Shown: positions 9,887-19,017 of the stretch, piece by piece
Layout: the number at the start of each line of letters is the position of its first letter
Numbering within the stretch: the stretch's first letter is position 1
Assembly: GCF_001633165.1 (NCBI RefSeq)
Contig: NZ_CP015418.1
Span: 2,294,001-2,358,000, forward strand
Direction of reading: 5' to 3'
Origin: Rhodovulum sulfidophilum DSM 1374
GTDB lineage: Bacteria; Pseudomonadota; Alphaproteobacteria; Rhodobacterales; Rhodobacteraceae
Length of the DNA: 64,000 nt
Program-made: the position numbers and the translations under genes
The notes under the pieces: generated by a model
What the model saw: only the letters and a program-made list of their open reading frames with translations
Told to the model about the DNA's origin: nothing
Database searches by the model: none

Positions 9887-11062
9887 TTAACGCAACGTCA
9901 AATACTCTGCCAAGGTTCCTGCGGGGTGCGGCCCGTCGCCCGCCGGACGGATCAGAAGCGCATCTGCCTCGGCCAGCACGGTCAAGAGCGCGCTGTCCTG
10001 GCTTTCGAAGGGCAGAAGACCGTCGGGCGTCAGTCGCGCCCTGAGGTAATGGGTGCGCGGGCCGTTGGCCTCGACGGCGGCGGCAAGCGGCGCGCGCGCG
10101 GTGGGCAGCGGTGCCTTCGGCAGGCCCTGGAAGGCGCGCAGCGCGGGCCGCAGGAAGATATGGCCGCAGACCATGGCCGAGACCGGGTTGCCGGGCAGCC
10201 CGATCATCGCGGCGGCGCCCAGACGGCCCGCCATCACCGGCTTTCCGGGCCGCATCGCGACCTTGTAGAAGGCCGGCGCCATCCCGAGATCGGCCGCCAC
10301 CTTGCCGACGATGTCGTGATCGCCGACCGAGGCGCCGCCGATGGTCACGACCAGGTCGGCGCCCTCGGCCAGGGCAAAGACGCTGCGCAGTGACGCTTCG
10401 CTGTCGCGGGCGATGGGCAGCAGCCGCGCGATGCCGCCCTCGGCCTCGATCAGCGCCTTCAGCCCGAAGCCGTTCGCGGCCACGATCTGGTCGGGGCCGG
10501 GGGTGTCGCCCGGCATCACCAGCTCGTCGCCGGTCGCGATCAGCGCGATCTCGGGGCGGCGATGGACGGGCAGGGCGGGCAGGTTCATCGCCGCGGCCAG
10601 TGCCAGATCGGCCGGGCCCAGACGGCGCGGCGCGGACAGGGGCTCGCCCTCGCGGAAATCGCCGCCCGCCGCGCGGATATTGGTGCCGTGATCGAAGCCC
10701 GTGCCCAGGACGATCCGGTCGCCCTCGCGGGTGACATCCTCCTGGATGACGACGCGGTCGGCGCCCTCGGGCAGCGGCGCGCCGGTGAAGATCCGGACCG
10801 CCTGGCCCGGGGCCACGGTGCCGGTCCAGCCAGACCCCGCGGCGGCCTCGCCCTCGACGCGCAGCGTCGCGCCCGGGCGGGCGTCATCCTCGCGGATCGC
10901 GTAGCCGTCCATCGCCGAGGCGGCGAAGGGCGGCTGGCTGCGGCGCGCGGCGACCGGACGGGCCAGCACCCGGCCCGCGGCCTCGGCCAGCGGCACCTCA
11001 TCGACGGGCAGCGGCGCGATCAGGTCGAAGACATGGCCAAGCGCCTCGTCGACCGGGATCAT
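9887..11062 (-). CDS. moeA: Molybdopterin molybdenumtransferase MoeA
   Basis: A 391-residue enzyme that inserts molybdate into adenylylated molybdopterin to form the molybdenum cofactor. Characteristic segments in order: [11 protein letters not shown] (substrate loop, about residue 46), [14 protein letters not shown] (about 91), TGDELV (about 178), GGASVGDHD (about 245) and [10 protein letters not shown] (about 297). Its ATG overlaps the moaC stop (ATGA), placing it at the end of the trpGDC-moaC-moeA unit. This odd pairing of tryptophan and molybdenum cofactor genes is a familiar Rhodobacterales arrangement. The next gene downstream, lexA, has its own regulated promoter. Confidence 0.96.
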   Translation of the reverse strand: MIPVDEALGHVFDLIAPLPVDEVPLAEAAGRVLARPVAARRSQPPFAASAMDGYAIREDDARPGATLRVEGEAAAGSGWTGTVAPGQAVRIFTGAPLPEGADRVVIQEDVTREGDRIVLGTGFDHGTNIRAAGGDFREGEPLSAPRRLGPADLALAAAMNLPALPVHRRPEIALIATGDELVMPGDTPGPDQIVAANGFGLKALIEAEGGIARLLPIARDSEASLRSVFALAEGADLVVTIGGASVGDHDIVGKVAADLGMAPAFYKVAMRPGKPVMAGRLGAAAMIGLPGNPVSAMVCGHIFLRPALRAFQGLPKAPLPTARAPLAAAVEANGPRTHYLRARLTPDGLLPFESQDSALLTVLAEADALLIRPAGDGPHPAGTLAEYLTLR

Positions 11063-11538
11063 TCGCCGGCCTCGTAGCGGCCGGACTTGCCGCCCTCTTT
11101 CAGCTTCAGCCGGATGCCGCCGATCTCCATGCCCTTCTCGGCGGCCTTCAGCATGTCATAGACGGTCAGCGCGGCCGTGGTGACGGCGGTCAGCGCCTCC
11201 ATCTCGACCCCGGTGCGGCCGCCGGTCCTGACCGTGGCCTCGATCCGCAGGCCCGGCAGGCTGTCATCGGGGGTCAGATCGACCGCGACCCGGGTGATCG
11301 GCAGTGGATGGCAGAGCGGGATCAGGTCCGAGGTCTTCTTGGCCCCCATGATGCCCGCAAGCCGCGCGACGCCGATCACGTCGCCCTTCCTGGCGGTGCC
11401 CGCGACGACCAGCGCCAGCGTCTCGGGCTGCATCCGCACCCAGCCGGTCGCCACCGCCAGCCGCGCGGTCTCGGGCTTCTCGGAAACATCGACCATATGG
11501 GCCCGGCCCTCGGCGTCGAAATGGGTCAGCTCGGCCAT
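11059..11538 (-). CDS. moaC: Cyclic pyranopterin monophosphate synthase MoaC
   Basis: A 159-residue enzyme converting the MoaA product to cyclic pyranopterin monophosphate in molybdenum cofactor synthesis. The family signature [20 protein letters not shown] is intact, as is [10 protein letters not shown] near the C-terminus. The ATG at 11538 shares one base with the trpC stop (TGATG); the TTG one codon further upstream is unnecessary. Tight coupling to trpC upstream and moeA downstream indicates one operon. Confidence 0.97.
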   Translation of the reverse strand: MAELTHFDAEGRAHMVDVSEKPETARLAVATGWVRMQPETLALVVAGTARKGDVIGVARLAGIMGAKKTSDLIPLCHPLPITRVAVDLTPDDSLPGLRIEATVRTGGRTGVEMEALTAVTTAALTVYDMLKAAEKGMEIGGIRLKLKEGGKSGRYEAGE

Positions 11539-12347
11539 CAATGCGCGCCCATCGACGGATTGCTCAGCAGCGTGCGGGTGGCGGCGGTGACATCGTCCTG
11601 GCGCATCAGGCTTTCGCCGATCAGGAAGCTGCGGACCCCGTACATCGCCATCTGCGCCAGATCGGCCGGGCTGTGGAGCCCGGATTCGCTGACGATCTGG
11701 CTGCCCTCGGGCACCCGCTTGGCCAGCTGTTTCGTGGTCTCGAGGCTGGTCTCGAAGGTCTTGAGGTTGCGATTGTTGATGCCGATCAGCGGCGATTTCA
11801 GCTTGGCGGCGCGGTCGAGCTCGGCGGCATCATGCACCTCGATCAGCGCATCCATTCCCCAGGAGGTCGCCGCCTCCTCGAGTTCGGCGGCCTGGGCGTC
11901 CGAGACGCTGGCCATGATGATCAGGATGCAGTCGGCGCCCAGCGCCCGGGCCTCGGCCACCTGATAGGTGTCGTAAAGAAAATCCTTGCGCAGCACCGGC
12001 AGCTTCACGGCGGCGCGGGCCTGGGGGAGATAGGCCTTGTCGCCCTGGAAGGAGGGGGTGTCGGTCAGCACCGACAGGCAGGCCGCGCCGCCCGCCTCAT
12101 AGGCATGGGCCAGCGCGGGCGGGTCGAAATCGGGGCGGATCAGCCCCTTCGACGGGCTGGCCTTCTTGATCTCGGCGATCAGCCCGTACCCCGTCAGCGC
12201 GGCGCGGTGCAGCGCCTGGGCAAAGCCGCGCACCGCGGGGGCTGCGCGGGCCTCGGCCTCGATCTCGGAGAGCGGCCGCGCGGCCTTGTCGGCGGCGACC
12301 TCTTCCAGCTTGTAGGCCTTGATGCGGTCCAGAATTGTCCCGGTCAT
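11538..12347 (-). CDS. trpC: Indole-3-glycerol phosphate synthase
   Basis: A 269-residue TIM-barrel enzyme closing the indole ring in tryptophan synthesis. Substrate-binding and catalytic motifs are present: [10 protein letters not shown] (catalytic Lys), [22 protein letters not shown] and SESGL. It is the single-function form, not fused to TrpF. The ATG at 12347 overlaps the trpD stop (ATGA); the longer upstream open frame is a shadow of trpD. Confidence 0.98.
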   Translation of the reverse strand: MTGTILDRIKAYKLEEVAADKAARPLSEIEAEARAAPAVRGFAQALHRAALTGYGLIAEIKKASPSKGLIRPDFDPPALAHAYEAGGAACLSVLTDTPSFQGDKAYLPQARAAVKLPVLRKDFLYDTYQVAEARALGADCILIIMASVSDAQAAELEEAATSWGMDALIEVHDAAELDRAAKLKSPLIGINNRNLKTFETSLETTKQLAKRVPEGSQIVSESGLHSPADLAQMAMYGVRSFLIGESLMRQDDVTAATRTLLSNPSMGAH

Positions 12348-13366
12348 GCCGCTTTCTCCGAACTGATCTGGGCGAGGCCCTCGACCTTGGCCCGGGCCGC
12401 GCCGCTGTCGATGCTGGCGCGGGCCTGCTCGACGCCTTCGGTCAGCGTGGTGACGCGCCCCGCCACCACCAGCGCGGCGGCCGCGTTCAGCAGCACCGCA
12501 TCGCGATAGGCCGAGGGCTCGCCGTCGAGCAGCGCCGCGAAGGCGCGGGCATTGTGCTCGGGGGTGCCGCCGATGATGGCCTCGAAGGGATGGACCGGCA
12601 GGCCCGCCTCTTCGGGATGAAGCTCGCGCTCGGTGATGGTGCCCTGTTCCAGCATCGCGACATGGCTGATCCCGGCGATCGACAGCTCGTCGGTGCCGTC
12701 GCCGCCATGCACCAGCCAGGCGACCTCGGTGCCGAGCCGGTCCAGCGTCTCGGCCATCGGCCGGAGCAGCGCCTGCGAGAAGGTGCCGGTCAGCTGGCGC
12801 GTGACCCCGGCGGGGTTGGTCAGCGGGCCGAGGATGTTGAAGATGGTGCGGGTGCCCAGCTCGGCCCGGGTCGGGCCGACATGGGCCATGGCCGGATGGT
12901 GCATGGGCGCCATCATGAAGCCGATGCCGACCTCCTTCAGCGCCTTCTCGACCACATCGGCGCCGACCATCACGTTGATGCCCAGATGGGTCATGGCATC
13001 CGCCGCGCCGGATTTCGACGACAGGTTGCGGTTGCCGTGCTTGGCCACCGTCACGCCAGCGCCCGCCACCACGAAGGCGGTCGCGGTCGAGATGTTCAGC
13101 GTGCCCTTGCCGTCGCCGCCGGTGCCGACGATGTCGATTGCGTCCGCAGGCGCGCGCACCTTGCGGCATTTCGAGCGCATGACCTTGGCCGCGGCGGCAT
13201 ATTCGTCGACGGTTTCGCCGCGGGTGCGCAGCGCCATCAGCAGGCCGCCGATCTGGCTGGGCGTCGCCTCGCCCTCGAACAGCGCCTCGAAGGCGGTCTC
13301 GGCCTCGTCCCGGGTCAGCGGCCGGTCGGCGGCAAGGCCGATCAGAGGTTTCAGGCTGTCGCTCAT
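12344..13366 (-). CDS. trpD: Anthranilate phosphoribosyltransferase
   Basis: A 340-residue enzyme transferring phosphoribosyl from PRPP to anthranilate. It has the PRPP-binding [14 protein letters not shown] loop (about residues 81-94), the [15 protein letters not shown] anthranilate/PRPP segment (about 108-122) and the NILGPLTNP motif. It is not fused to TrpG. Overlaps trpG upstream and trpC downstream by 4 bases each. Confidence 0.98.
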   Translation of the reverse strand: MSDSLKPLIGLAADRPLTRDEAETAFEALFEGEATPSQIGGLLMALRTRGETVDEYAAAAKVMRSKCRKVRAPADAIDIVGTGGDGKGTLNISTATAFVVAGAGVTVAKHGNRNLSSKSGAADAMTHLGINVMVGADVVEKALKEVGIGFMMAPMHHPAMAHVGPTRAELGTRTIFNILGPLTNPAGVTRQLTGTFSQALLRPMAETLDRLGTEVAWLVHGGDGTDELSIAGISHVAMLEQGTITERELHPEEAGLPVHPFEAIIGGTPEHNARAFAALLDGEPSAYRDAVLLNAAAALVVAGRVTTLTEGVEQARASIDSGAARAKVEGLAQISSEKAA

Positions 13367-13944
13367 GCGGGCTCCTTCACGGTGTCGAGGAACGTCCTGA
13401 GCAGGGCATGGCCATGCTCCGAGGCGATGCTTTCGGGATGGAACTGCACCCCGTGGATCGGCAGGTCGCGATGGCGCAGCCCCATGATCGTTCCGTCTTC
13501 CAGCCAGGCATTGGCGATCAGGCAGTCGGGCAGGCTGGAGCGCTCGACGATCAGCGAATGATAGCGCGTCGCCTCGAAGGGCGAGGGCAGCCCGGAAAAC
13601 ACGCCCGAGCCGTCATGTTCGATGCGGCCCATCTTGCCATGCACGATCTCGGGCGCGCGCACGACCTTGCCGCCGAAAGCCTCGCCGATGGTCTGATGCC
13701 CGAGGCAGACGCCCATCAGCGGTGTGCCGGTCTCGGCCGCGGCGCGGGCGAGCGGCAGGCAGATCCCGGCCTGGGCCGGGTCGCAGGGGCCGGGCGACAG
13801 CAGGATCGCCGAGGGCCGCAACGCCATCGCCTCCTGCACATTGAGCGTATCGTTGCGCAGGACCCTGGTCTCGGCGCCGAGCTCGCCCAGATAATGGACC
13901 AGATTATAGGTGAAACTGTCGTAATTGTCGATCAAGAGCAGCAT
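13363..13944 (-). CDS. trpG: Anthranilate synthase component II (glutamine amidotransferase)
   Basis: A 193-residue class I glutaminase feeding ammonia to TrpE. It shows the N-terminal [15 protein letters not shown] motif, the oxyanion PGPCDP, the nucleophile Cys80 in GVCLGHQ, and the His/Glu pair in QFHPES. It could also serve as PabA for folate synthesis. First gene of the unit here: the upstream neighbour is a divergent plus-strand gene and trpE is not in the window. Confidence 0.97.
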   Translation of the reverse strand: MLLLIDNYDSFTYNLVHYLGELGAETRVLRNDTLNVQEAMALRPSAILLSPGPCDPAQAGICLPLARAAAETGTPLMGVCLGHQTIGEAFGGKVVRAPEIVHGKMGRIEHDGSGVFSGLPSPFEATRYHSLIVERSSLPDCLIANAWLEDGTIMGLRHRDLPIHGVQFHPESIASEHGHALLRTFLDTVKEPA

Positions 13945-14100
13945 GGTCAGCGCTTTCGCGAAAGGGGATGAACCGGGTCGCGGGTCGGGCTATACATGCC
14001 CGGAGCGACGCGCCCCGGTCAAGGGGCGGCGGCGGGGCAAAGGGTCCCGTATCGGACAGGGCGGCCCGGGCAGGCCGCCGGGAAGTCGGAGGTAAGAGGC

Positions 14101-15861
14101 ATGGGCAGGGGGTTTTTCGGCGGCGTTCTCTGGGGGGCCGCAACAAGCGGTCTGGCGCTGGCCGCTCTGGCGGTCGTGGTGCCGCCCGGGAAGCCGTTGG
14201 ACGAGGCGCGGGGCGAGGCGCCGGCGCCGCGTTTCTCTGCGGTGCCCGAGCGCGCCGGGCCTGCGGCTCCCGAGCCCGACAGCGTCCCGGCGCCGGTCGC
14301 GGCTCCGGCCGCGCGTCCCGAGATCTCGGCCGCGCCCGAAGCCGGGCCCGCCACCGATATCGAGCTGCCGCCCGGCTCGGAATTCAACCGGTCCCGGCCC
14401 GCGACCGAGGCCCGGCCGCCCGAAGCCGAAGAGATCCCGCGCGAGGCCCCGACGATGGGGGCGCCCGCGCCGGTCGACGTGACCGAGGCGCCCTTGCCCG
14501 ACACCGCGCCCGCCGCCGCGCCCGCGCCGGTTTCGGCGATGCCCGAGACGATGGCCCCGCCGATGGGCTCGGATGCGGCGCTCGATCTGGGCGGGGCGGC
14601 CTCCCCCGCCGCCGAGGACCCGCCGCCCGCGGCCCGCGCCATGCACGGCCCGGCCGCCCCGGAGGCCGCTGCCGCGCCCGTGCCCGAGCCGGCCGCCCCC
14701 GAAAGCCCACGGGAGGCTGCCCCGGCGACGTCTCCCGACGCGTCACCTGCGATGCCTGCCGGTACGTCCCCCGATATTTCTGCCGCAACGTCCCCCGAGT
14801 CTTCTTCGGGGACAGAGACGCCGGAGGCCGCCGCCGGTCCGGCGCCCGAGACTGATCGAGAGACTGTTCTTGACGCGAGCCCCGAGACAGCACCCGAGAC
14901 TGCCCTCGACTCCGAGACAGTCCCCGAGATTGCCGCCGACCCCGAGACGGGTCCCGAGGCCGAGCCTGAAGTCGTGCCCGAGGCCGAAACCGCGCCGGAG
15001 GCCGGATCCGAGGCCCCCGCTGTCCTGCCTGAGGTCCTGCCGCCGCCGGGGCCCGCCGATCCGACCATGCCGGGACGCGCGGCCGGTCCGCTCAGGCCGG
15101 ATGCCCCGTTGCCCATGATCGGCGAGCAGGCGGCGCCGGTGGACGCCGCGCCGGAGGCGGCCAGACCCGCGACGCCAGCGATGCCCGGGGCGCTGGCGCT
15201 CAATGCCGTGCCCTTCAGGGCCCCGCCCGGGGCGCCTCTGTTGTCGCTGGTGCTGATCGATATCGGCGCGGAAGGGCTCGACCGTCAGACGCTTCTGACC
15301 TTTCCCTTCCCGGTGACCTTCGTTCTGGACCCCGCCGCGCCCGATGCCGAGGCCGCGATGGCGGCCTATCGCGAGGCGGGCTATGAGGTGGCGGTGCTGG
15401 GCAGCGGGCTTGCGGATCTGGCGCCCGAGGCCGCCGCCGCCCGTCTCGGCGAGGCGTTCGACCGGATCGATGGCGGCATCGCCCTCGTCACTCCCGAAGA
15501 GCGCGGGTTTGAGGGCGATCGCGACCTGAGCGGGACTGTGCTGGGCCTGCTGGAGGCCAGCGGCCATGGGCTTTTGACCGCCGACAAGGGCCTGACCGAC
15601 GCCCTGCGCGCGGCGGAACAGGCCGGGCTGCGCGAGGCCGGTATCTTCCAGACGCTGGATGACGCGGGGCAGGATGCCGAGACCATCCAGCGGATGCTCA
15701 ACCGCGCGGTGCTCGAGGCGCGACAGAACGGTCACGCGGTGATTGTCGGTCACAGCCATCCCGAGACCGTGACCGCGATTTACGCATGGGCGCTGCTGTC
15801 GGGGCCGGCCGATGCGGTTCTTGCCCCGCTCTCGGCGGTGCTGCGCCAGTCCCGGCCCTGA
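14101..15861 (+). CDS. Divergent polysaccharide deacetylase family protein with long acidic linker
   Basis: A 586-residue predicted envelope protein. A single N-terminal transmembrane or signal-anchor helix (about residues 5-25) is followed by about 340 residues rich in Ala, Pro and Glu. That stretch includes a run of ETxPE/SPExxPE-like short repeats encoded at 14700-15010. The C-terminal ~210 residues form the divergent polysaccharide deacetylase (YibQ-like) domain, beginning PLLSLVLIDIGAEG and ending with the conserved GHAVIVGHSHPETV segment. The classical deacetylase metal-binding HXXXH is not evident, as is usual for this group. The ATG at 14101 is chosen for the strong GGAGGTAAGAGGC upstream. 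The substrate is unknown. Confidence 0.87.
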   Translation: MGRGFFGGVLWGAATSGLALAALAVVVPPGKPLDEARGEAPAPRFSAVPERAGPAAPEPDSVPAPVAAPAARPEISAAPEAGPATDIELPPGSEFNRSRPATEARPPEAEEIPREAPTMGAPAPVDVTEAPLPDTAPAAAPAPVSAMPETMAPPMGSDAALDLGGAASPAAEDPPPAARAMHGPAAPEAAAAPVPEPAAPESPREAAPATSPDASPAMPAGTSPDISAATSPESSSGTETPEAAAGPAPETDRETVLDASPETAPETALDSETVPEIAADPETGPEAEPEVVPEAETAPEAGSEAPAVLPEVLPPPGPADPTMPGRAAGPLRPDAPLPMIGEQAAPVDAAPEAARPATPAMPGALALNAVPFRAPPGAPLLSLVLIDIGAEGLDRQTLLTFPFPVTFVLDPAAPDAEAAMAAYREAGYEVAVLGSGLADLAPEAAAARLGEAFDRIDGGIALVTPEERGFEGDRDLSGTVLGLLEASGHGLLTADKGLTDALRAAEQAGLREAGIFQTLDDAGQDAETIQRMLNRAVLEARQNGHAVIVGHSHPETVTAIYAWALLSGPADAVLAPLSAVLRQSRP

Positions 15862-15883
15862 TGCACCGCCTGCTTCGGGCGGG

Positions 15884-16312
15884 TTACGCCACGGCGCTCC
15901 GGAGCCGCGCAAGATAGCCCTGCCGCCCCGCGGCCCTGCGCCAGTCGGCCTCGGGCTGGCGCAGGGCGCGGTCGGCGTCGATCTCGACCTCGTCGAAGCC
16001 GCAGGCCCGCGCCATCGGATATTGCTCGGGGATGAGCTGCCCGGCGGCGCGGAGCCGCCCGGCAAAGCCCATCCGCCGCAGCCTGCGCGCGAGGGTGAAA
16101 CCGCGCCCGTCCGCAACCGCCGGAAAGACCACCCGGATCGCCGCGATCCGCGCGAGATGGGGCCCGAGCAGGTCCGGATCGGTCTCCGGGGCCAGCGCGA
16201 CCCGGACCGGATCGGGCCGGGCAGGGCCGTCGAGATCGGCAGGGCTCAGCCAGTCCTCTGCGGGACCTGCAGGCGCAAAGCCCGCATCGGTGACGAGAAT
16301 TGCCGTGCTCAT
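15884..16312 (-). CDS. DUF934 protein of the sulfate assimilation operon
   Basis: A 142-residue soluble protein of the DUF934 family, almost always encoded next to sulfite reductase and APS/PAPS reductase genes. Typical features are VRVALAPETDPDLLGPHLAR, the central VVFPAVADGRGFTLARRLR and FDEVEID near the C-terminus. The biochemical role is not established; the context suggests an accessory part in electron supply or assembly for sulfite reductase. The ATG at 16312 overlaps the cysH stop (16309). Confidence 0.88.
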   Translation of the reverse strand: MSTAILVTDAGFAPAGPAEDWLSPADLDGPARPDPVRVALAPETDPDLLGPHLARIAAIRVVFPAVADGRGFTLARRLRRMGFAGRLRAAGQLIPEQYPMARACGFDEVEIDADRALRQPEADWRRAAGRQGYLARLRSAVA

Positions 16313-17055
16313 GCCACGCCCTCCGCACCCATCCGCACGAAGCGGCCATTGACCAGGTGAATGCCGCATTCCTGCTTGTCCTGTCCGCGCCAGCGGCCCG
16401 CGCGCGGGTCCTCGCCCGGGGCGACGCGGCTGGTGCAGGGCGCGCAGCCGATCGACGGATACCCGCGCGAGACCAGCGGATGCCGGGGCAGGTCGTGGCG
16501 CTCGATATAGGCCGCGACCTCGTCGCGCCCCCAGCCATGCAGCGGGTTGATCTTGACCCGCCCGGCCTCGTCGGTCTCGCAGACATGCATCGCCTGGCGC
16601 TCGCGCGTCTGGTGGCGCTTGCGTCCGGTGACCCAGGCGCCGAAGCCCGCCAGCGCGCGTTCCAGCGGCTCGGTCTTGCGCAGATGGCAGCAGAGATCGG
16701 GGTCGCTGCGATGCAGATCGCCCGCCGGATCGTGCAGCTCGAGCGCCTCCGCGTCGGGCCGCAAGCTGCGTATCCCGGTCAGCCCCAGCCCGGCCGCGAC
16801 CTCGCGCTGATAGGCCAGCGTCTCGGGAAACAGCATCTCGGTCTCGAGAAACAGCACCGGCAGGCCGGGGTCGAGCTCGGCCACCATGTGCAGAAGCACG
16901 ACCGATTCCGCCCCGAAGGACGAGACCAGCGCCAGCCGCCCGGCATGTCTTTCGGCCATCTCGGCCAGCACCTCTTGCGGCGTCGCGCCGTCCAGACGGC
17001 GGTTCAGTGCCGCAAGCTGCGGTTCCACCCGTTCGAACCCGGTTTCAGGCCGCAT
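16309..17055 (-). CDS. cysH: Assimilatory adenylyl-sulfate (APS) reductase, [4Fe-4S] type
   Basis: A 248-residue member of the PAPS/APS reductase family, reducing activated sulfate to sulfite. The paired cysteines in DLCCHLRKTEPL and in CAPCTSRV are the four cluster ligands that separate APS reductases from cluster-free PAPS reductases. The catalytic Cys lies in QECGIH. The P-loop-like LVSSFGAESVVLLH binds the nucleotide. I choose the ATG at 17055, which overlaps the end of cysI by 11 bases; a GTG at 17073 is possible. Confidence 0.94.
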   Translation of the reverse strand: MRPETGFERVEPQLAALNRRLDGATPQEVLAEMAERHAGRLALVSSFGAESVVLLHMVAELDPGLPVLFLETEMLFPETLAYQREVAAGLGLTGIRSLRPDAEALELHDPAGDLHRSDPDLCCHLRKTEPLERALAGFGAWVTGRKRHQTRERQAMHVCETDEAGRVKINPLHGWGRDEVAAYIERHDLPRHPLVSRGYPSIGCAPCTSRVAPGEDPRAGRWRGQDKQECGIHLVNGRFVRMGAEGVA

Positions 17056-18697
17056 CTTCCTTGCTCCCCTCACTGTAAAGCGCCTTCTGGAAGGGCGCGA
17101 GCCCCAGCCGCCGGTAGGCGTCGGCGAACCCTTCCGCCGGGCCGTCGCGCCGCTCCAGATAGGCCATCACGATACGTTCCACCGCGCCCACGATCTCGCC
17201 CGCGGCAAAGCCCGGGCCGGTGCGCTCGCCGATGGCGATCCGGTCCGTCGGATCGCCGCCCAGCGTGATCTGATAGGTCTCGACGCCCGCACGTTCGAGC
17301 CCGAGAATGCCGATATCGGCGACATGGTGATGGCCGCAGGCATTGATGCAGCCCGAGACGTTCAGCCTCAGCGGGCCGACCTCATGGGCCAGATCGAGGG
17401 TCTCGAACAGGACCGCGACCTCCTGCGCGACCGGGATCGAGCGGGCCGTGGCCAGCGCGCAGTAATCCATGCCCGGGCAGGCGATGATGTCCGAGATCAG
17501 CCCGGCATTAGCCGCCGCCAGCCCCGCCGCCGCCAGCGCCTCGAAGACCGCGGGCAGGTCGTCCTTGCGGACATGCGGCAGGATCACGTTCTGGCGGTGG
17601 CTGATCCGGATCTCGTCATAGCCATAGGTCTCGGCCAGATCGGCGATGACCCGCATCTGATCGGCGCTGGCATCGCCCGGCTGCTGACCGGGCGTCTTCA
17701 GCGAGACGGTGACGATGGCATGATCCTCGCGCCGGTGGGCGGCAAGGTTGGTGTCGGCCCAGGCCCGGAATGCGGGGCTGCCAGGCGGGATCGCGGTGCC
17801 GCCCGCGCGGAACCCGGGCGCGCGGAAGGCCGCGCGGATGTCGGCCAGGGCGGCCTCTGCGCCGGGGAACTCGGTCCGGGTCTCGGCAAAGCGCGCCTCG
17901 ACCAGATCGCGGATGGTGTCGAGCCCCATCTCGTGGACCGCGATCTTGATCCGGGCCTTGTACTTGTTGTCGCGACGGCCGAGCTGGTTGTAGACCCCCA
18001 GCACCGCCTCGATATAGGGCACCAGATCCGCCTCGGGCAGGAAGTCGCGGATCACCCGGCCGATCATCGGGGTGCGGCCGAGACCGCCGCCGACGCTGAC
18101 CTGAAAGCCCTGGGCTCCGTCCCGCGCGACGACGCGCAGCCCGATGTCATGGGCCCGGGTCACGGCGCGGTCGGCGGTGGCGCCGGTGATCGCGATCTTG
18201 AACTTGCGCGGCAGGTACTGGAACTCGGGGTGATCGCTCGACCATTGCCGCAACAGCTCGGCATAGGGGCGCGGATCGGCGATCTCGTCGGCGGCGGCGC
18301 CCGCGAAATGGTCCGAGGTCACGTTGCGCACGCAATTGCCCGAGGTCTGGATCGCATGCATGCCGACATCGGCCAGCGCGTCCAGCATGTCGGGCACGTC
18401 GCGGAGTTTCGGCCAGTTGAACTGGATGTTCTGGCGGGTGGTGAAATGGCCGTAGCCGCGATCCCAGCGTTCCGAGATCGCCGCAAGCTGGCGCATCTGG
18501 CGCGCATCGAGCGTGCCATAGGGAATGGCCACGCGCAGCATGTAGGCGTGAAGCTGCAGATAAAGCCCGTTCATCAGCCGGAGCGGCTTGAACTCGTCCT
18601 CGGTCAGGCGGCCGTCGATCCGGCGCGCGACCTGGTCGCGGAACTGGCGCACGCGGTCGCGCACGAAACTCTCGTCGAAATCGGAATAGGCGTACAT
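17045..18697 (-). CDS. cysI: Sulfite (nitrite/sulfite) reductase hemoprotein
   Basis: A 550-residue siroheme/[4Fe-4S] enzyme reducing sulfite to sulfide. The cluster/siroheme cysteines are present as CPGMDYC and CINACGHH. The substrate-binding arginines lie in HFTTRQNIQFNW and GNCVRNVTSD. Sulfate assimilation genes on both sides argue for sulfite rather than nitrite as substrate. The ATG at 18697 fits homologues; a GTG at 18703 would give a 4-base overlap with the upstream gene and cannot be excluded. Confidence 0.95.
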   Translation of the reverse strand: MYAYSDFDESFVRDRVRQFRDQVARRIDGRLTEDEFKPLRLMNGLYLQLHAYMLRVAIPYGTLDARQMRQLAAISERWDRGYGHFTTRQNIQFNWPKLRDVPDMLDALADVGMHAIQTSGNCVRNVTSDHFAGAAADEIADPRPYAELLRQWSSDHPEFQYLPRKFKIAITGATADRAVTRAHDIGLRVVARDGAQGFQVSVGGGLGRTPMIGRVIRDFLPEADLVPYIEAVLGVYNQLGRRDNKYKARIKIAVHEMGLDTIRDLVEARFAETRTEFPGAEAALADIRAAFRAPGFRAGGTAIPPGSPAFRAWADTNLAAHRREDHAIVTVSLKTPGQQPGDASADQMRVIADLAETYGYDEIRISHRQNVILPHVRKDDLPAVFEALAAAGLAAANAGLISDIIACPGMDYCALATARSIPVAQEVAVLFETLDLAHEVGPLRLNVSGCINACGHHHVADIGILGLERAGVETYQITLGGDPTDRIAIGERTGPGFAAGEIVGAVERIVMAYLERRDGPAEGFADAYRRLGLAPFQKALYSEGSKEDAA

Positions 18698-18699
18698 CG

Positions 18700-19017
18700 T
18701 CACTCTCCGGGGCGTTGGTCGGGGCGTTGGTCGGGGCGGTCCGACGCGTGGGCCGGGCCACGGACGCGGAAGACCTCGCGGAAATGCAGCGGCGCGGGGC
18801 CCTGGGGGGCGGTCGCGACCTCGGCGAGATAGGGGCCGACGACGCGGCCGGATTCCGCCTCGGCCTCGGCCAGCCGGGCCTGGGCTGTGGCCGGGTCGTC
18901 CAGCACCTCGGCCTCGCGGATCGTGGCCGACCAGCGGCCTTGGGCGGTGCGCCAGACCGGATGGCCCTCGAACAGGTCGTTGGCGGTGACGACGCTGGGG
19001 TTGAAACGGCGCTTCAT
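18700..19017 (-). CDS. DUF2849 protein of the sulfate assimilation operon
   Basis: A 105-residue protein of the DUF2849 family. It starts MKRRFNPSVVTANDLFEGHPVW and has a central EAEVLDDPATAQARLAEAEA segment. It is linked by 4-base overlap to cysG and lies directly against cysI. The family is nearly always found in this position in alphaproteobacteria, which suggests a conserved but undefined role in siroheme delivery or sulfite reduction. The last residues (DQRPDQRPGE) are encoded by a 12-base tandem repeat at about 18717-18741, probably a recent replication-slippage extension. Confidence 0.88.
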   Translation of the reverse strand: MKRRFNPSVVTANDLFEGHPVWRTAQGRWSATIREAEVLDDPATAQARLAEAEAESGRVVGPYLAEVATAPQGPAPLHFREVFRVRGPAHASDRPDQRPDQRPGE

